From Candidatus Competibacter denitrificans Run_A_D11 (lineage in GTDB: Bacteria > Pseudomonadota > Gammaproteobacteria > Competibacterales > Competibacteraceae), in contig NZ_CBTJ020000111.1 in the NCBI RefSeq assembly GCF_001051235.1, positions 54,837 to 118,836 of the forward strand: a DNA stretch of 64,000 bases. Reading direction: 5' to 3'. A model generated the notes under the pieces. The model had not been told where the DNA came from and did no database searches. It saw only the letters and a program-made list of their open reading frames with translations. A program made the translations under genes and the position numbers. The first letter of the stretch is position 1, and each line of letters opens with the position of its first letter. This document shows, in pieces, positions 16,567 through 25,657 of this stretch.

Positions 16567-17809
16567 GCCAATCGCTCCAGTTGGGCCGAAAAGGGTGGAT
16601 TCGCGGGTGCTTGTCCACCACGCTGGGTCCGCGCAACAGCGGGAATTGGCGGGCAATCAGTCGCAAGCTCTGCACCGCCGGGCTGTTCAGCAGCAGCTTG
16701 ACCAGCGGGTATTTCCAGTTCAGCCGATCCACCACATCGTTGGCTTCATACCGGGTATCGCCCACGCCGTCGCCGTTGGCGTCCCAGCCGACGTAATTGC
16801 TCCAGTAATTGCCGCGCTCCTTGCCCCATTCCTCGCTGCGGGTGGCGACATAGCGAATCTGGTCACGGTTGTGGATGAAATCATTGCTGTCCACGTCGTT
16901 ATGAATGGAACCAGCCCATAAATGGACACCAATGCGATTGCCCATCACCAGATTATTTTTTAGGGTGTTGTATTCGGCGTCGTAGATAAAAAAACCTTTG
17001 CTGTTGCCGACTACGATGTTGTTTTCCACCACTGAATCCTGAATGGTGCGCAACATGATACCGTGGTCGGAATTGTCCCAGGCGCGGTTATTGCGGACGA
17101 TTTGCCGCCGCACTTCCATTAGCGCCAATCCACCACGATTTTTATAGGTGTCGTTGTCCTCCCAGATATTATCGTGGGAGTTCATGTAGTGGGTGCCATA
17201 GCGAACGTGATGCATTTTGTTAGCACGAAACAGCGAATTAAACGACACGTCTACATAAATGCCATCGCGGACAAAACTGACGTTGTTGCCAATAATCTTG
17301 GCCCGATAACAGTTGTAAAGTTGAATGCCGTTACCGCGCTGGGCTGAGGCTAAATCACGCTTGCCGGTAATCAGATTATTGGTGATTTCCAAATCGTTGG
17401 CCTTTTCCAGCCACAGCCCAAACAGGGTATAAGCGAAATCGTTGTTGCGAATGATGGCCCGATGCGATCCCGGTTCGACATAAATCCCGGCGTTCTGCTC
17501 GGTGAGATTGTCCCCGCTATCGCGGATGATGAAGCCGTCAGTCACCACATCGGGCGACTTGATGCGGATGACATCGCCCTGATTGTCGCCGCTGAGGGTG
17601 GGGCGGTTGACGCCTTGCAGCCGCAGCGGTTTGTCGATGAGCACATGGTCGATATAAGCGCCGCGCTCGACCTGCACCGTATCGCCCGCCGCCGCCGCTT
17701 GCACGGCGGCGCTGATCGATTCACCGGGATGAACGGTCCATTCCGCTGCGGCAGCGTAGAGCGTTGCCAAAAACAAGGCGATAGCTAACAGGCCCGGTAA
17801 TCCGATCAC
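16547..17809 (-). CDS. nosD: NosD, periplasmic beta-helix protein for NosZ maturation
   Basis: About 420 residues with a signal peptide (IGLPGLLAIALFLATLYAAAA) and a series of parallel beta-helix (PbH1/NosD) repeats rich in Asn and Gly, such as RGNGIQLYNCYRAKIIGNN and SHDNIWEDNDTYKNRGG. It works with NosFY to mature the CuZ site. I place the start at the GTG at 17809, directly before the signal peptide; an ATG at 17959 in the same frame would add 50 residues of non-family sequence. The start is therefore uncertain. It lies downstream of a broken toxin gene, not directly after nosR. Confidence 0.88.
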   Translation of the reverse strand: MIGLPGLLAIALFLATLYAAAAEWTVHPGESISAAVQAAAAGDTVQVERGAYIDHVLIDKPLRLQGVNRPTLSGDNQGDVIRIKSPDVVTDGFIIRDSGDNLTEQNAGIYVEPGSHRAIIRNNDFAYTLFGLWLEKANDLEITNNLITGKRDLASAQRGNGIQLYNCYRAKIIGNNVSFVRDGIYVDVSFNSLFRANKMHHVRYGTHYMNSHDNIWEDNDTYKNRGGLALMEVRRQIVRNNRAWDNSDHGIMLRTIQDSVVENNIVVGNSKGFFIYDAEYNTLKNNLVMGNRIGVHLWAGSIHNDVDSNDFIHNRDQIRYVATRSEEWGKERGNYWSNYVGWDANGDGVGDTRYEANDVVDRLNWKYPLVKLLLNSPAVQSLRLIARQFPLLRGPSVVDKHPRIHPFRPNWSDWLGIQRD

Positions 17810-17980
17810 CCTGCCCCGAAACGCCGATCTTCCATCCGATTGCGAGTCAGGAAAATCATTTTTTGAATCAATAACCGGACGCAGGCTGTCAACGAAAAAC
17901 TGGTGATCAACAGATACAACAATGGCGCAATCAGCTACGTTCCAGCTATGCGGCGGCATCGCTCTTTCCAGACATCCAGA

Positions 17981-18359
17981 CTAGGTTCGAGGCAGGTTGA
18001 TCGGTAGAAATCGCAGGCGCACCTGCCCTTCAGCGACACTCAGGATGACGCCCTGGTTTAGCTCATCCGAATAGCGTTTCAAAATCCGCAAAAGCACCTC
18101 ATGAACATGGTCAGGCCGCATGTTCCGCAGACGAAAAATCACCATACTGGGCAAACAATCGCCACTGGCGGCGACCAGATCACCGAAATTCCAGATCGTG
18201 GGTCAGCAAAATACGCCCTTCCTCCAGCGCTTTGTACAAAATGTCCGGGTCTGACAAGTGTTCCAGTCCCTGCTCCCGAAGATGGATAGCGTCATGACCC
18301 AGAGAATTCAAAAACGTGACCGTCCTGGGCGAGATGCCCATATCCGCCAGAAATTTCAT
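17981..18359 (-). pseudogene. DUF5615 PIN-like toxin, frameshifted
   Basis: The frame starts MKFLADMGISPRTVTFL and runs to THDLEFR, then stops at 18180-18182. One base earlier the reading can shift: from the GGT at 18184 a second frame continues GDLVAASGDCLPSMVIFRL and reaches a TAG at 17981. Joined, the two parts give the usual length of about 125 residues, and THDLEF-GDLV is the expected motif across the break. So one extra C near 18183-18185 disrupts the gene. Its partner DUF433 gene overlaps its start by four bases. A sequencing error is the alternative. Confidence 0.75.
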
Positions 18360-18595
18360 GCGGACAGCAACGGTTCTGCTGGGTGGATGCTTTCTTCCGC
18401 CAGCCATGCCGCATAGTGCAGAGCCTGCCGAAGATCTTCTTCCTCAAGATCAGGATAATCCTTCAAAATCTCAGTGACACTCATGCCATTGGCGATTAAA
18501 TTCACGACCAGGGCGACAGTAATTCGTAAGCCGCGAATACACGCACGACCACCCATTTGGTTCAGATCGAAGGTAATACGATCAAAGGTGAACAT
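18356..18595 (-). CDS. DUF433 antitoxin
   Basis: A 79-residue protein of the DUF433 (VapB45-like) family: GGRACIRGLRITVALVVNLI, then DYPDLEEEDLRQALHYAAWLAEE, the helix-turn-helix and its C-terminal tail. It is paired with the DUF5615 gene that follows with a four-base overlap. The module lies between nosR and nosD, breaking the usual nos order. The partner toxin is frameshifted, so this antitoxin may be an orphan. Confidence 0.85.
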   Translation of the reverse strand: MFTFDRITFDLNQMGGRACIRGLRITVALVVNLIANGMSVTEILKDYPDLEEEDLRQALHYAAWLAEESIHPAEPLLSA

Positions 18596-18689
18596 AGACC
18601 CATTCTCCTGTTTTGAGCCACCACATTAACAATCTTCTGCAACAAATCTCGATCTTCAGAAAGCTGTGGGGCTACCGTATCAAATGCCT

Positions 18690-20924
18690 TCAACTTTGCC
18701 CACTGGCCGCCGCTGTAGGAGTCGGCTCGGAAACGATGAGAATGAAATAACCCTTGGCGGAAATCGGCGTCAGCGGCAGGCCGGCTCGCTCGCGGCGCTT
18801 GCGTTCCTTGGACAGGGGCGGACAGGCGTGGGTGTCGTAATACAGCACCATGCAGTCCAGGCAGAGCAGGCATTCTCGCTGGTCGATGCGGCCTTGCGCG
18901 TCAATCGCCAGCGAACCACAACCCGCCGCACAGGCTTTGCAGGTTTGGCATTCGGTTTTGCGCTTCAAGCCGAACAGGCGGAACTGCGAGGGAATCGCCA
19001 GCCCCGCGCCGAGCGGACAGAGGTATTTGCAAAACGGCCGCTCGGTCAACATTGACGCGCCAAACAGCACCAGCCAGAACAGCACGAATGGCCACGAGCG
19101 ATTCAGCACGCCGACCAAAAAGGTGGTTTTGAACGGCTCGATTTCCGCCATCTTTTCCGCCAGTCCCATCGAATAGAACGACACCAGCAGCAACACGACG
19201 AATACGCCGTATTTAAGCCATTTCAGTTTGTCGTGCAGCGGTTTGGGCAGAAAGAACTGAAAGCGTTTGAAACCCGAAGCACGGGTGATCTTGTAGGCCA
19301 GTTCAGTCAATGAGCCGTAAGGACACAACCAGCCGCAGAACAAGCCCCGTCCCCAAATTAGCGTGGTGATGATGATGAACCACCAGAAAATAAAGATCAG
19401 CGGATCGGACAGAAACAACTCCCATTTCCATTGGAAAATGATCGAGTGAAACCAGGTCAGCACATGGGTGATGCTCGGTTGGGCCATGGCGTAATAGCCC
19501 ACGAACAGCACACTCACCGTCCAAAAGAAATACTTGGGATACGCCACCCAGCGCTTGTCTTTATGAGTCGAGCGGCGGGTTAAATCATCACGCCGGACAT
19601 GCGCCACAGTCACGCCGATCAATAGCAGCACGAATAGGAGAATTTCCAGCCATTTGGCTTTCCACACTTTTAACCAGGTCGGGTCTGGTTTTACCAATTT
19701 GGGATGGCCGCCTTGCAGATAGCGCGGGGCCAGCCAGTATTCCCGGTCGAAATTGATGAAGGTCTTGGCGCCGGTTTCCTTATCCTGTTTATTGGCCAGA
19801 AACACCAGGCTCCACGGATAGGCAGCGCTGAAACTCGGACTGCGAATGATGAAGATGCCGGATTCGCGGAAACGCGGCGCACCGGCGGCGCTAATCCCGT
19901 ACAAATTCAGATAATCGGTATCGCGGAAGGTGAAGGTATCCATTTCCTGCGAAACCTGAATCCGGTCATAAATGCCGCCGCGCACGAAACCAGAACCTTT
20001 GAAGGAACTGCTGCCGTTGGCGATAATAAAAATCGCATGTTCGCCGGGTTTGAGATCGGCCATAAGCCGCTGATAGTTGCGCTCACCGAGAACATTAGGC
20101 CCGACATTCGGCGCATTGAGATAGCCGAAATACAAATCGATATACGGTTCCTTACCCTCGCCCAATTCCAGATCCTTCGGCATCACCCGCAAATGCTGAA
20201 CACTGCCTTCCTTGAGCAAGGCATCCCAATTCAATTTTTCCTGAATAGTGGTGAATTGCGCCTGCGGTTTGGGAATGGGTTGAACAATGCCGGTTTGCTT
20301 GGCGATTTCGTAGGCGCTACGCATGACGACTTGATTTTGAGCAATGACTGTCACGGTCGCGCCGGTAATGGCGTCAATGCCGACGAAGCCTTCACCGCTG
20401 CGGGCTTTACCAATTTCCACCTTATCCCAGGCGAAACGCCCGACGAATTGCTTAATAAATTTGGTCAATTCCGATTCGGGAATACCGACCAATAAAATCG
20501 GTTCGCTGTGTTTAAGAATCTTCACCCCGATGATTTTACCCGCTGCATCCATCCCCAATAGCGTGACCACTGGCTTGCCGGAATAGGCCGGAATATCCAC
20601 GATGTCGGTGGACAGAAAGACGTAGCCGATCAATTGCCGGTTGTGGTACGCCTCGACATAGGCCGGTTTACCTTTGCGGGTTGAAAAGCTGTCGGCCTCC
20701 GGCATGATGTCCTTGCAGGGCGCATAAGCGCATAAATCGGGGTCAGTCGATAATTGCGCTGGCAGCGGTGCTTCGTAGGATGAGGCGGCGGCAAGGAGCG
20801 GGAACAGCAGCAGCACCAAGAAAATGAAGCCGATGGCAGGCGTTCTATGCGCTTTAGGATAAGGCAATACCGAGTGGACGTTCATGAAAGGCGGCTTAAC
20901 AGCGGCGGGACGGGGATTGCCCAT
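18690..20924 (-). CDS. nosR: NosR, flavin and iron-sulfur membrane protein for N2O reduction
   Basis: A 744-residue protein. After an N-terminal membrane segment (about 30-48) comes the periplasmic FMN-binding domain with the flavinylation motif TGATVT (187-192), then membrane helices with CGWLCPYGS and CKYLCPLGA, and a C-terminal ferredoxin with CQTCKACAAGC and CLLCLDC. NosR feeds electrons to NosZ and is needed for its expression. An alternative ATG at 20885 (MNVHSVLPY) would remove 13 residues; neither has a strong binding site. It lies 20 bases after nosZ, the reverse of the usual nosR-nosZ order. Confidence 0.94.
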   Translation of the reverse strand: MGNPRPAAVKPPFMNVHSVLPYPKAHRTPAIGFIFLVLLLFPLLAAASSYEAPLPAQLSTDPDLCAYAPCKDIMPEADSFSTRKGKPAYVEAYHNRQLIGYVFLSTDIVDIPAYSGKPVVTLLGMDAAGKIIGVKILKHSEPILLVGIPESELTKFIKQFVGRFAWDKVEIGKARSGEGFVGIDAITGATVTVIAQNQVVMRSAYEIAKQTGIVQPIPKPQAQFTTIQEKLNWDALLKEGSVQHLRVMPKDLELGEGKEPYIDLYFGYLNAPNVGPNVLGERNYQRLMADLKPGEHAIFIIANGSSSFKGSGFVRGGIYDRIQVSQEMDTFTFRDTDYLNLYGISAAGAPRFRESGIFIIRSPSFSAAYPWSLVFLANKQDKETGAKTFINFDREYWLAPRYLQGGHPKLVKPDPTWLKVWKAKWLEILLFVLLLIGVTVAHVRRDDLTRRSTHKDKRWVAYPKYFFWTVSVLFVGYYAMAQPSITHVLTWFHSIIFQWKWELFLSDPLIFIFWWFIIITTLIWGRGLFCGWLCPYGSLTELAYKITRASGFKRFQFFLPKPLHDKLKWLKYGVFVVLLLVSFYSMGLAEKMAEIEPFKTTFLVGVLNRSWPFVLFWLVLFGASMLTERPFCKYLCPLGAGLAIPSQFRLFGLKRKTECQTCKACAAGCGSLAIDAQGRIDQRECLLCLDCMVLYYDTHACPPLSKERKRRERAGLPLTPISAKGYFILIVSEPTPTAAASGQS

Positions 20925-20944
20925 CCCGCGCCTAATGAAAAGAA

Positions 20945-22879
20945 TTAAGCTTCAACAAACATGGTGCTACGCATTTCCAAATGCAGCGCATGGCAGAAAT
21001 GGCTGCAATAACACCAATACACACCCGGCTTGTCAGCAATAAAGGTCACCGAGGCTGTTTGCTGGGGATTGACAATGAAATTAATATCGTATTTGGGAAT
21101 GGCGAAGCCGTGAGTCAAATCCTCAACCTTATCGTGATTGGTCAGGATGATGGTGACTTCATCGCCTTTCTTGACCTTGAAATTGGTCATGCTGTATTGC
21201 GGCGCAACCGAGGCCAGATAGACTGTGACTTTATTCCCGTTGCGTTCCACTTTGCTGTCAGTAAAGTTCTTTACCGCATTCGGGAACTCATCCATGCTGT
21301 AAATCTGCTTGGTTTTGACCAAATCGCGGCGGACGATGATGGCATCGTGCGGTTCAGGATAAGCGGTGTGGTCATGAATCAGCTTCATCTTGTCGCCGCT
21401 AATGTCGATTAACTGCTCGGTTTCGACGTGCAGCGGCCCCACCGGCAAAAAGCGATCCTTGGAGAATTTATTGCCGGAGTTGAAGAATTTGCCGTCAGCT
21501 TCTTTGGTTTCACCCATTGAGCTATAGCCGTGGCCGGGCTGGTAATGCACATCAACCCGATCCAGTACTGGCTGGATTTTCTTATCACCTTTGAATTGTG
21601 CAATAGCCTTGTCGATATTCCATTTTACGATTTGGCTGTCGAGAAATAGCGTGGTATAGGCGTTGCCTTTATCATCGAACGCGGTATGCAGCGGGCCGAG
21701 ACCGATTTCCGGTTCCGCCACCACAGTATCGCGGGCTTCTTTCAATTCACCCGCAAACCATTTATGCACCAGCGCGGTTTCAGTCACACTGGCGGTCGGC
21801 GATAGTTTGCCGGATGAGATAAAGTATTTGCCGTCGGGGGTGATATTGACGCCGTGCGGGTTTTTCGGCACCGGCACATAACACACCAGCGCGGTTTTTG
21901 GGTCGGGGTTGGCGTCTTTGGTGCCATCAACCACCGGCACTTTGGAATCGCCGATAGTGATAAATTTCCCCGCTTTAATCGCCGCTTCGATGCGCTCGAT
22001 ATTGAAAAACACCACCGCGTCGCGCTCGGCGGACATCATGTCGGTGTAAATCGCGCCACCTTCGGTGTTGTACTGATTGGCCGCCGCCAGCTTGCCGTCG
22101 TAAGAGGTAGCGACCAAATCCATGTTGCCGGTCACTTTGCACTGCCAGCGGACTTCCATGCTGTCGGCATCCACGCAGCTAAACAGGCAGGCCCATTTCT
22201 TGGAATCGTCCATATCCCGGCCATCGTTGGGCAGCGGTACATGGAACTCGCCGCCGCAGAACACGCGGGTGGTACGGTTGATTTTAGGATCGACCGGATC
22301 GCGTTTGTCGGGGAACAGCCCATGAAAGCCCTGCATGTTGGGCAACTCAGTAATCTTGTCGCATTCCATATAGTCCATGCGGATGCGCGCCAGCCGCCCA
22401 TGAATCTTGTCGTTTACCCAAAGGTATCTGCTGTCATAGGTGCCGTCGGTGTAAGAACCATGAACATGGTGGGTATCGCCGGTGATGTATTTAAGCGAGC
22501 CGTCCGGCTTGGTGCCGATGACTTTCTTGGATTCGTTGGTGATGCCCCAGCCGACCATCGGGTCGATGTTGAACACTGGAATCCGCTTGATGGTGCGCCC
22601 GGACGGCAGGCCGTAAATCCGCACTTCACCGGAATGGCCGCCGCTGGAGAAGATGTAGTAATCGTCCAGTTGGCCCGGCGGGACTTCAAATTTATCCGCT
22701 TCCCTTTCACCTTCTTCTTCCTTTTCCGCCTTGGCCTCGCCGGAACCGAGTGCGGCCAAACCGGTCGCCAAGCCCGCGCCAGTGAGGCCGGTCAGCGCTG
22801 CCGCGCCCAGAAATTTACGGCGACTGGTGCTTTCCGGGGTTTCGTCAGCGGGGTATGAGGAGTGTTCGTTGTCGTTCAT
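20945..22879 (-). CDS. nosZ: Nitrous oxide reductase (clade I, Tat-exported)
   Basis: A 644-residue copper enzyme that reduces N2O to N2 in the periplasm. The N-terminus has a Tat motif, SRRKFLG (residues 19-25), which marks clade I. The seven-bladed propeller carries the CuZ histidines (e.g. THHVHGSYTDG, GPLHTAFD, NPHGVNITPDG), and the C-terminal cupredoxin has the CuA ligands in WCYCSHFCHALHLEM. The ATG at 22879 is chosen; GGAG sits about ten bases upstream and it gives the Tat signal. A longer frame to 22930 overlaps nnrS. Confidence 0.97.
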   Translation of the reverse strand: MNDNEHSSYPADETPESTSRRKFLGAAALTGLTGAGLATGLAALGSGEAKAEKEEEGEREADKFEVPPGQLDDYYIFSSGGHSGEVRIYGLPSGRTIKRIPVFNIDPMVGWGITNESKKVIGTKPDGSLKYITGDTHHVHGSYTDGTYDSRYLWVNDKIHGRLARIRMDYMECDKITELPNMQGFHGLFPDKRDPVDPKINRTTRVFCGGEFHVPLPNDGRDMDDSKKWACLFSCVDADSMEVRWQCKVTGNMDLVATSYDGKLAAANQYNTEGGAIYTDMMSAERDAVVFFNIERIEAAIKAGKFITIGDSKVPVVDGTKDANPDPKTALVCYVPVPKNPHGVNITPDGKYFISSGKLSPTASVTETALVHKWFAGELKEARDTVVAEPEIGLGPLHTAFDDKGNAYTTLFLDSQIVKWNIDKAIAQFKGDKKIQPVLDRVDVHYQPGHGYSSMGETKEADGKFFNSGNKFSKDRFLPVGPLHVETEQLIDISGDKMKLIHDHTAYPEPHDAIIVRRDLVKTKQIYSMDEFPNAVKNFTDSKVERNGNKVTVYLASVAPQYSMTNFKVKKGDEVTIILTNHDKVEDLTHGFAIPKYDINFIVNPQQTASVTFIADKPGVYWCYCSHFCHALHLEMRSTMFVEA

Positions 22880-22926
22880 GGGGGGATCTCCGTGAGGGGG
22901 TTTGCGATGATTACCAGCGTTTGGCT

Positions 22927-24096
22927 TCAACCAAACTGGCCGTCCACTCTCGGTTTAACGAGCATGGGTAAATAGCTGATGAGAAAGATTAAAAATGCGA
23001 TAATCCACAGCAGTTGCGAAATCGCCACCCACATCGGGTAAACGCTGCTGGTCAGCAACGGCACGATGACCCTGAACATCGCACCCGCTATCAGGAGGAA
23101 TAAAGCAACCGGTACGGTTTTAGGTGGCTGCTGAATGTTCCGACCGGTATGCCCCAGCGTCACCCGCGCCATCATGCTGAGGATGATGAGGCCGATACCG
23201 CCGACGCTAAACGCATGAAGCACCACCAGCGGCGGCAGCTTCAGCACCGGCGTTAACGCCATCAGCAAAAAGCCGAAATTGATGGCGGCGAAGGCAATAA
23301 ACAGACTCCACAGCAGCGGTTTTTTCCAAATGCCGGGCGTATACCAGCCCGCCAGCCGGATAGAATTGCTGATCAGCAGACCCAGCGCCAGCAACGCAAC
23401 CAGCCATTCCTTGCCGATGCCCACTTCCGCAATCAGGAACAGGCCGTAGAGAACAATGATCGCTTGATCCAGGCGCTGGGAATTTTTGACTTTTATCGGA
23501 TAGCCGACGCCCGCTTCGATAAAAAACGGAATCACCCGGCGGCCCATAAAAAGAATCAGCCCAATGACCAGAAACAGTCCGCCGCGCAGACTGACGAAGA
23601 CACCGCCCTCAATAATTCCCGCCGCACCGAGATAAAACAGGGCATTTCCCAGCAGCAATAAAACCAAAATAGCCAGAATGCCCGCTTGCTTCCATTGCTT
23701 GACCTGGTTAATCGGCTGGAAGATGGCAGCGGTCAGGCCGACCATAAACAGCAGGTCAAAAAACCCGGCAATGAAAATCAAAGACGTTCCGAATAAAAGC
23801 AACAGGCGCGGAATCACCCACAACGCAAACAAAGCCATCAATCCAGCGCCGTGCAGGGTTTGAACACCCGTCCAGTTTTTAACGGCAGTCAGCAGAAAAC
23901 CGGCAATGACAGCAACCGCAAAGCCGTAAATCATTTCATGGGCGTGCCATTGAAAAATCGAAATACCGGTGACGGCAAGCGGCCAATGATGGATATAAAC
24001 CCCCATCCACAGCAGCATGGACACCACAGAAAAAATTGCCGCGCCGAGAAAAAACGGGCGGAATCCCAGATTCCAGATTGCCGCTTGTGGGTTAAT
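22927..24096 (-). CDS. nnrS: NnrS family membrane protein, probable AUU start
   Basis: About 389 residues and 12 membrane helices. Family signatures are visible: IFQWHAHEMIYGFAVAVIAGFLLTA, RRVIPFFIEAGVG, HAFSVGGIGLIILSMMARVTLGHTGR. The conserved N-terminus AIWNLGFRPFFLGAA lies upstream of the first GTG (24027) in the same frame. No ATG, GTG or TTG precedes it; an ATT at 24096 has GAGGG eight bases upstream and overlaps the nirN stop (ATTAA). I therefore propose an AUU start, as known for infC. NnrS is linked to NO resistance and copper or heme in denitrifiers. Confidence 0.8.
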   Translation of the reverse strand: MNPQAAIWNLGFRPFFLGAAIFSVVSMLLWMGVYIHHWPLAVTGISIFQWHAHEMIYGFAVAVIAGFLLTAVKNWTGVQTLHGAGLMALFALWVIPRLLLLFGTSLIFIAGFFDLLFMVGLTAAIFQPINQVKQWKQAGILAILVLLLLGNALFYLGAAGIIEGGVFVSLRGGLFLVIGLILFMGRRVIPFFIEAGVGYPIKVKNSQRLDQAIIVLYGLFLIAEVGIGKEWLVALLALGLLISNSIRLAGWYTPGIWKKPLLWSLFIAFAAINFGFLLMALTPVLKLPPLVVLHAFSVGGIGLIILSMMARVTLGHTGRNIQQPPKTVPVALFLLIAGAMFRVIVPLLTSSVYPMWVAISQLLWIIAFLIFLISYLPMLVKPRVDGQFG

Positions 24097-25657
24097 GGCT
24101 AGTACCCTCAGAACGAGTGATTTTGTTGTAGACGTTGTATTTGCCGACCGGCTTGCGCATCGGCAACCGTTTGACTTCCTTCAGGGTGGCAGCGTCGTAC
24201 ACCACCAGCGCGCCATCGTTTTCCCAGATCGACACCAGCGCGTATTTGCCATCGCGGGTAAATTCGGTATGGGCAGCGGTCTTGCCCGGCTCCGGACGTA
24301 ATGTTTTGACAATTTCCAGCGTGTTCTTATCCAGTAATTGCATCGTATCCTTGTCCTTGCTCATCATCGCGTCCACCCACGCATAGGGCGTATTTTCGTG
24401 GCTGCGCATGAAGAAGGCTGGGCCAGCGGTCTTGATGTCCTTGATGATTTTCCAATCTTTCATGTCGATGACGCTGACGGTGCCTTCCTTAAGGTTCGGC
24501 GTCGCCATCACCGGACGGCCCAGATAGCTCCAGGAAATGCCGGAACCGAGATGCGGCAAGCCAGTCAGCGGCAAGTCAGCGACTTTGCGCCGGATGTCGA
24601 GATTGACCACCTGACCGCCGGGCGCGGGCTTATCGCTGCCGTCAGCGGGTCGGGCCGCACCCAGCACATAGGCGTAATCCTGACTGAAGAAGAAATCGTC
24701 CAAAATGGCGTCCAGCTTGGTTACGCGCGGTGTCCACTGGCCGGGGGCGGCAATGGCTTCACCCATCTTGTAGTCGTGGACGTAGCCCTTGAATACCGGC
24801 TCGGCCTTGGGGTCATAGCTCAACTCCCACAGTTCGGGAATATCCTTGAGCGCGGCGACGAAGCTTTTGCGCGGCGCGGCGTCGTACACCGCCGACACCC
24901 GCGAACCCTTGCCCGCTTCATTCACCACCGGAATGACGCGCTCCAGACTCAAATCCGCCGCCTTTAGTAAAACGAGGGTCTGCGGTAAATAGTTGGCCAC
25001 CATCACCCATTGGCCATCGCCAGATACCGCGATATTGCGGGTATTGATACCGGCGCGAATTTCGGCGACGACTTTCAGGTTGTAAATGTCGAACTTGCTG
25101 ATCCAGCCATCGCGCGAGGCGAAAAACACGTAGCGGCCGTCCGGGGTGAATTTCGGCCCACCGTGCAGGGCAAAGCGGCTGGGAAAGCGGTGAATCGGCT
25201 CGAATTTATCGCCATCCAGAATGGTGACGTGATGGTCACCCGCTTCCACCACCACGAACAGATTGAGCGGGTCGGCACTGAACACCGGCTTATCGGGCAG
25301 GCTGCCGGGTTTGACCGGCTCGTAGCGCGAAGCGCGGATTTCGGCCTCACCCCATTGCGGCGTCACGGCGGGCGGGGTGTAGATGAAATCAGCCAGCGCC
25401 TGAAGTTCTTCCGGCTTGAGCTTGTCCTTGAAGCCCTGCATTTGGGTGGCTTCACGCCCGGCGGTGATGACGGTGAGCGCTTCAGCTTTCTTCAGCCGCT
25501 CCAGATTTTGCGGCAGCAAGGCTGGCCCCAGGCCGCCCAAGCGGTCTACGCCGTGACAGGCGATGCAGTGTTGTTGGAAGAGTGGCGCGGGATCGGGCGC
25601 GGCGTGTGCCGTCCCAGCCAAGCCCAGCAAGGCCGCAAATAGGAACCGTTTTTTCAT
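24092..25657 (-). CDS. nirN: NirN, cytochrome cd1-like dehydrogenase of heme d1 biosynthesis
   Basis: A 521-residue secreted protein: signal peptide (1-20), a c-type heme domain with CIACH at 31-35, and a C-terminal eight-bladed d1-type propeller. It resembles NirS, but the N-terminal tyrosine arm is absent and the C-terminus ends GKYNVYNKITRSEGTSH, characteristic of NirN. NirN oxidises dihydro-heme d1 in the last step of d1 synthesis. Its start overlaps the nirJ stop by four bases. Confidence 0.9.
   Translation of the reverse strand: MKKRFLFAALLGLAGTAHAAPDPAPLFQQHCIACHGVDRLGGLGPALLPQNLERLKKAEALTVITAGREATQMQGFKDKLKPEELQALADFIYTPPAVTPQWGEAEIRASRYEPVKPGSLPDKPVFSADPLNLFVVVEAGDHHVTILDGDKFEPIHRFPSRFALHGGPKFTPDGRYVFFASRDGWISKFDIYNLKVVAEIRAGINTRNIAVSGDGQWVMVANYLPQTLVLLKAADLSLERVIPVVNEAGKGSRVSAVYDAAPRKSFVAALKDIPELWELSYDPKAEPVFKGYVHDYKMGEAIAAPGQWTPRVTKLDAILDDFFFSQDYAYVLGAARPADGSDKPAPGGQVVNLDIRRKVADLPLTGLPHLGSGISWSYLGRPVMATPNLKEGTVSVIDMKDWKIIKDIKTAGPAFFMRSHENTPYAWVDAMMSKDKDTMQLLDKNTLEIVKTLRPEPGKTAAHTEFTRDGKYALVSIWENDGALVVYDAATLKEVKRLPMRKPVGKYNVYNKITRSEGTSH

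Noticed and set aside
18562..18873. A 103-codon minus-strand frame between nosR and the DUF433 gene
   Set aside because: It overlaps the conserved ferredoxin end of NosR in another frame. A short segment near 18620-18700 looks protein-like, but I cannot tie it to a family.
19704..20495. A 263-codon plus-strand frame opposite nosR
   Set aside because: nosR is certain on the other strand; the frame has shadow-type composition and no start site.
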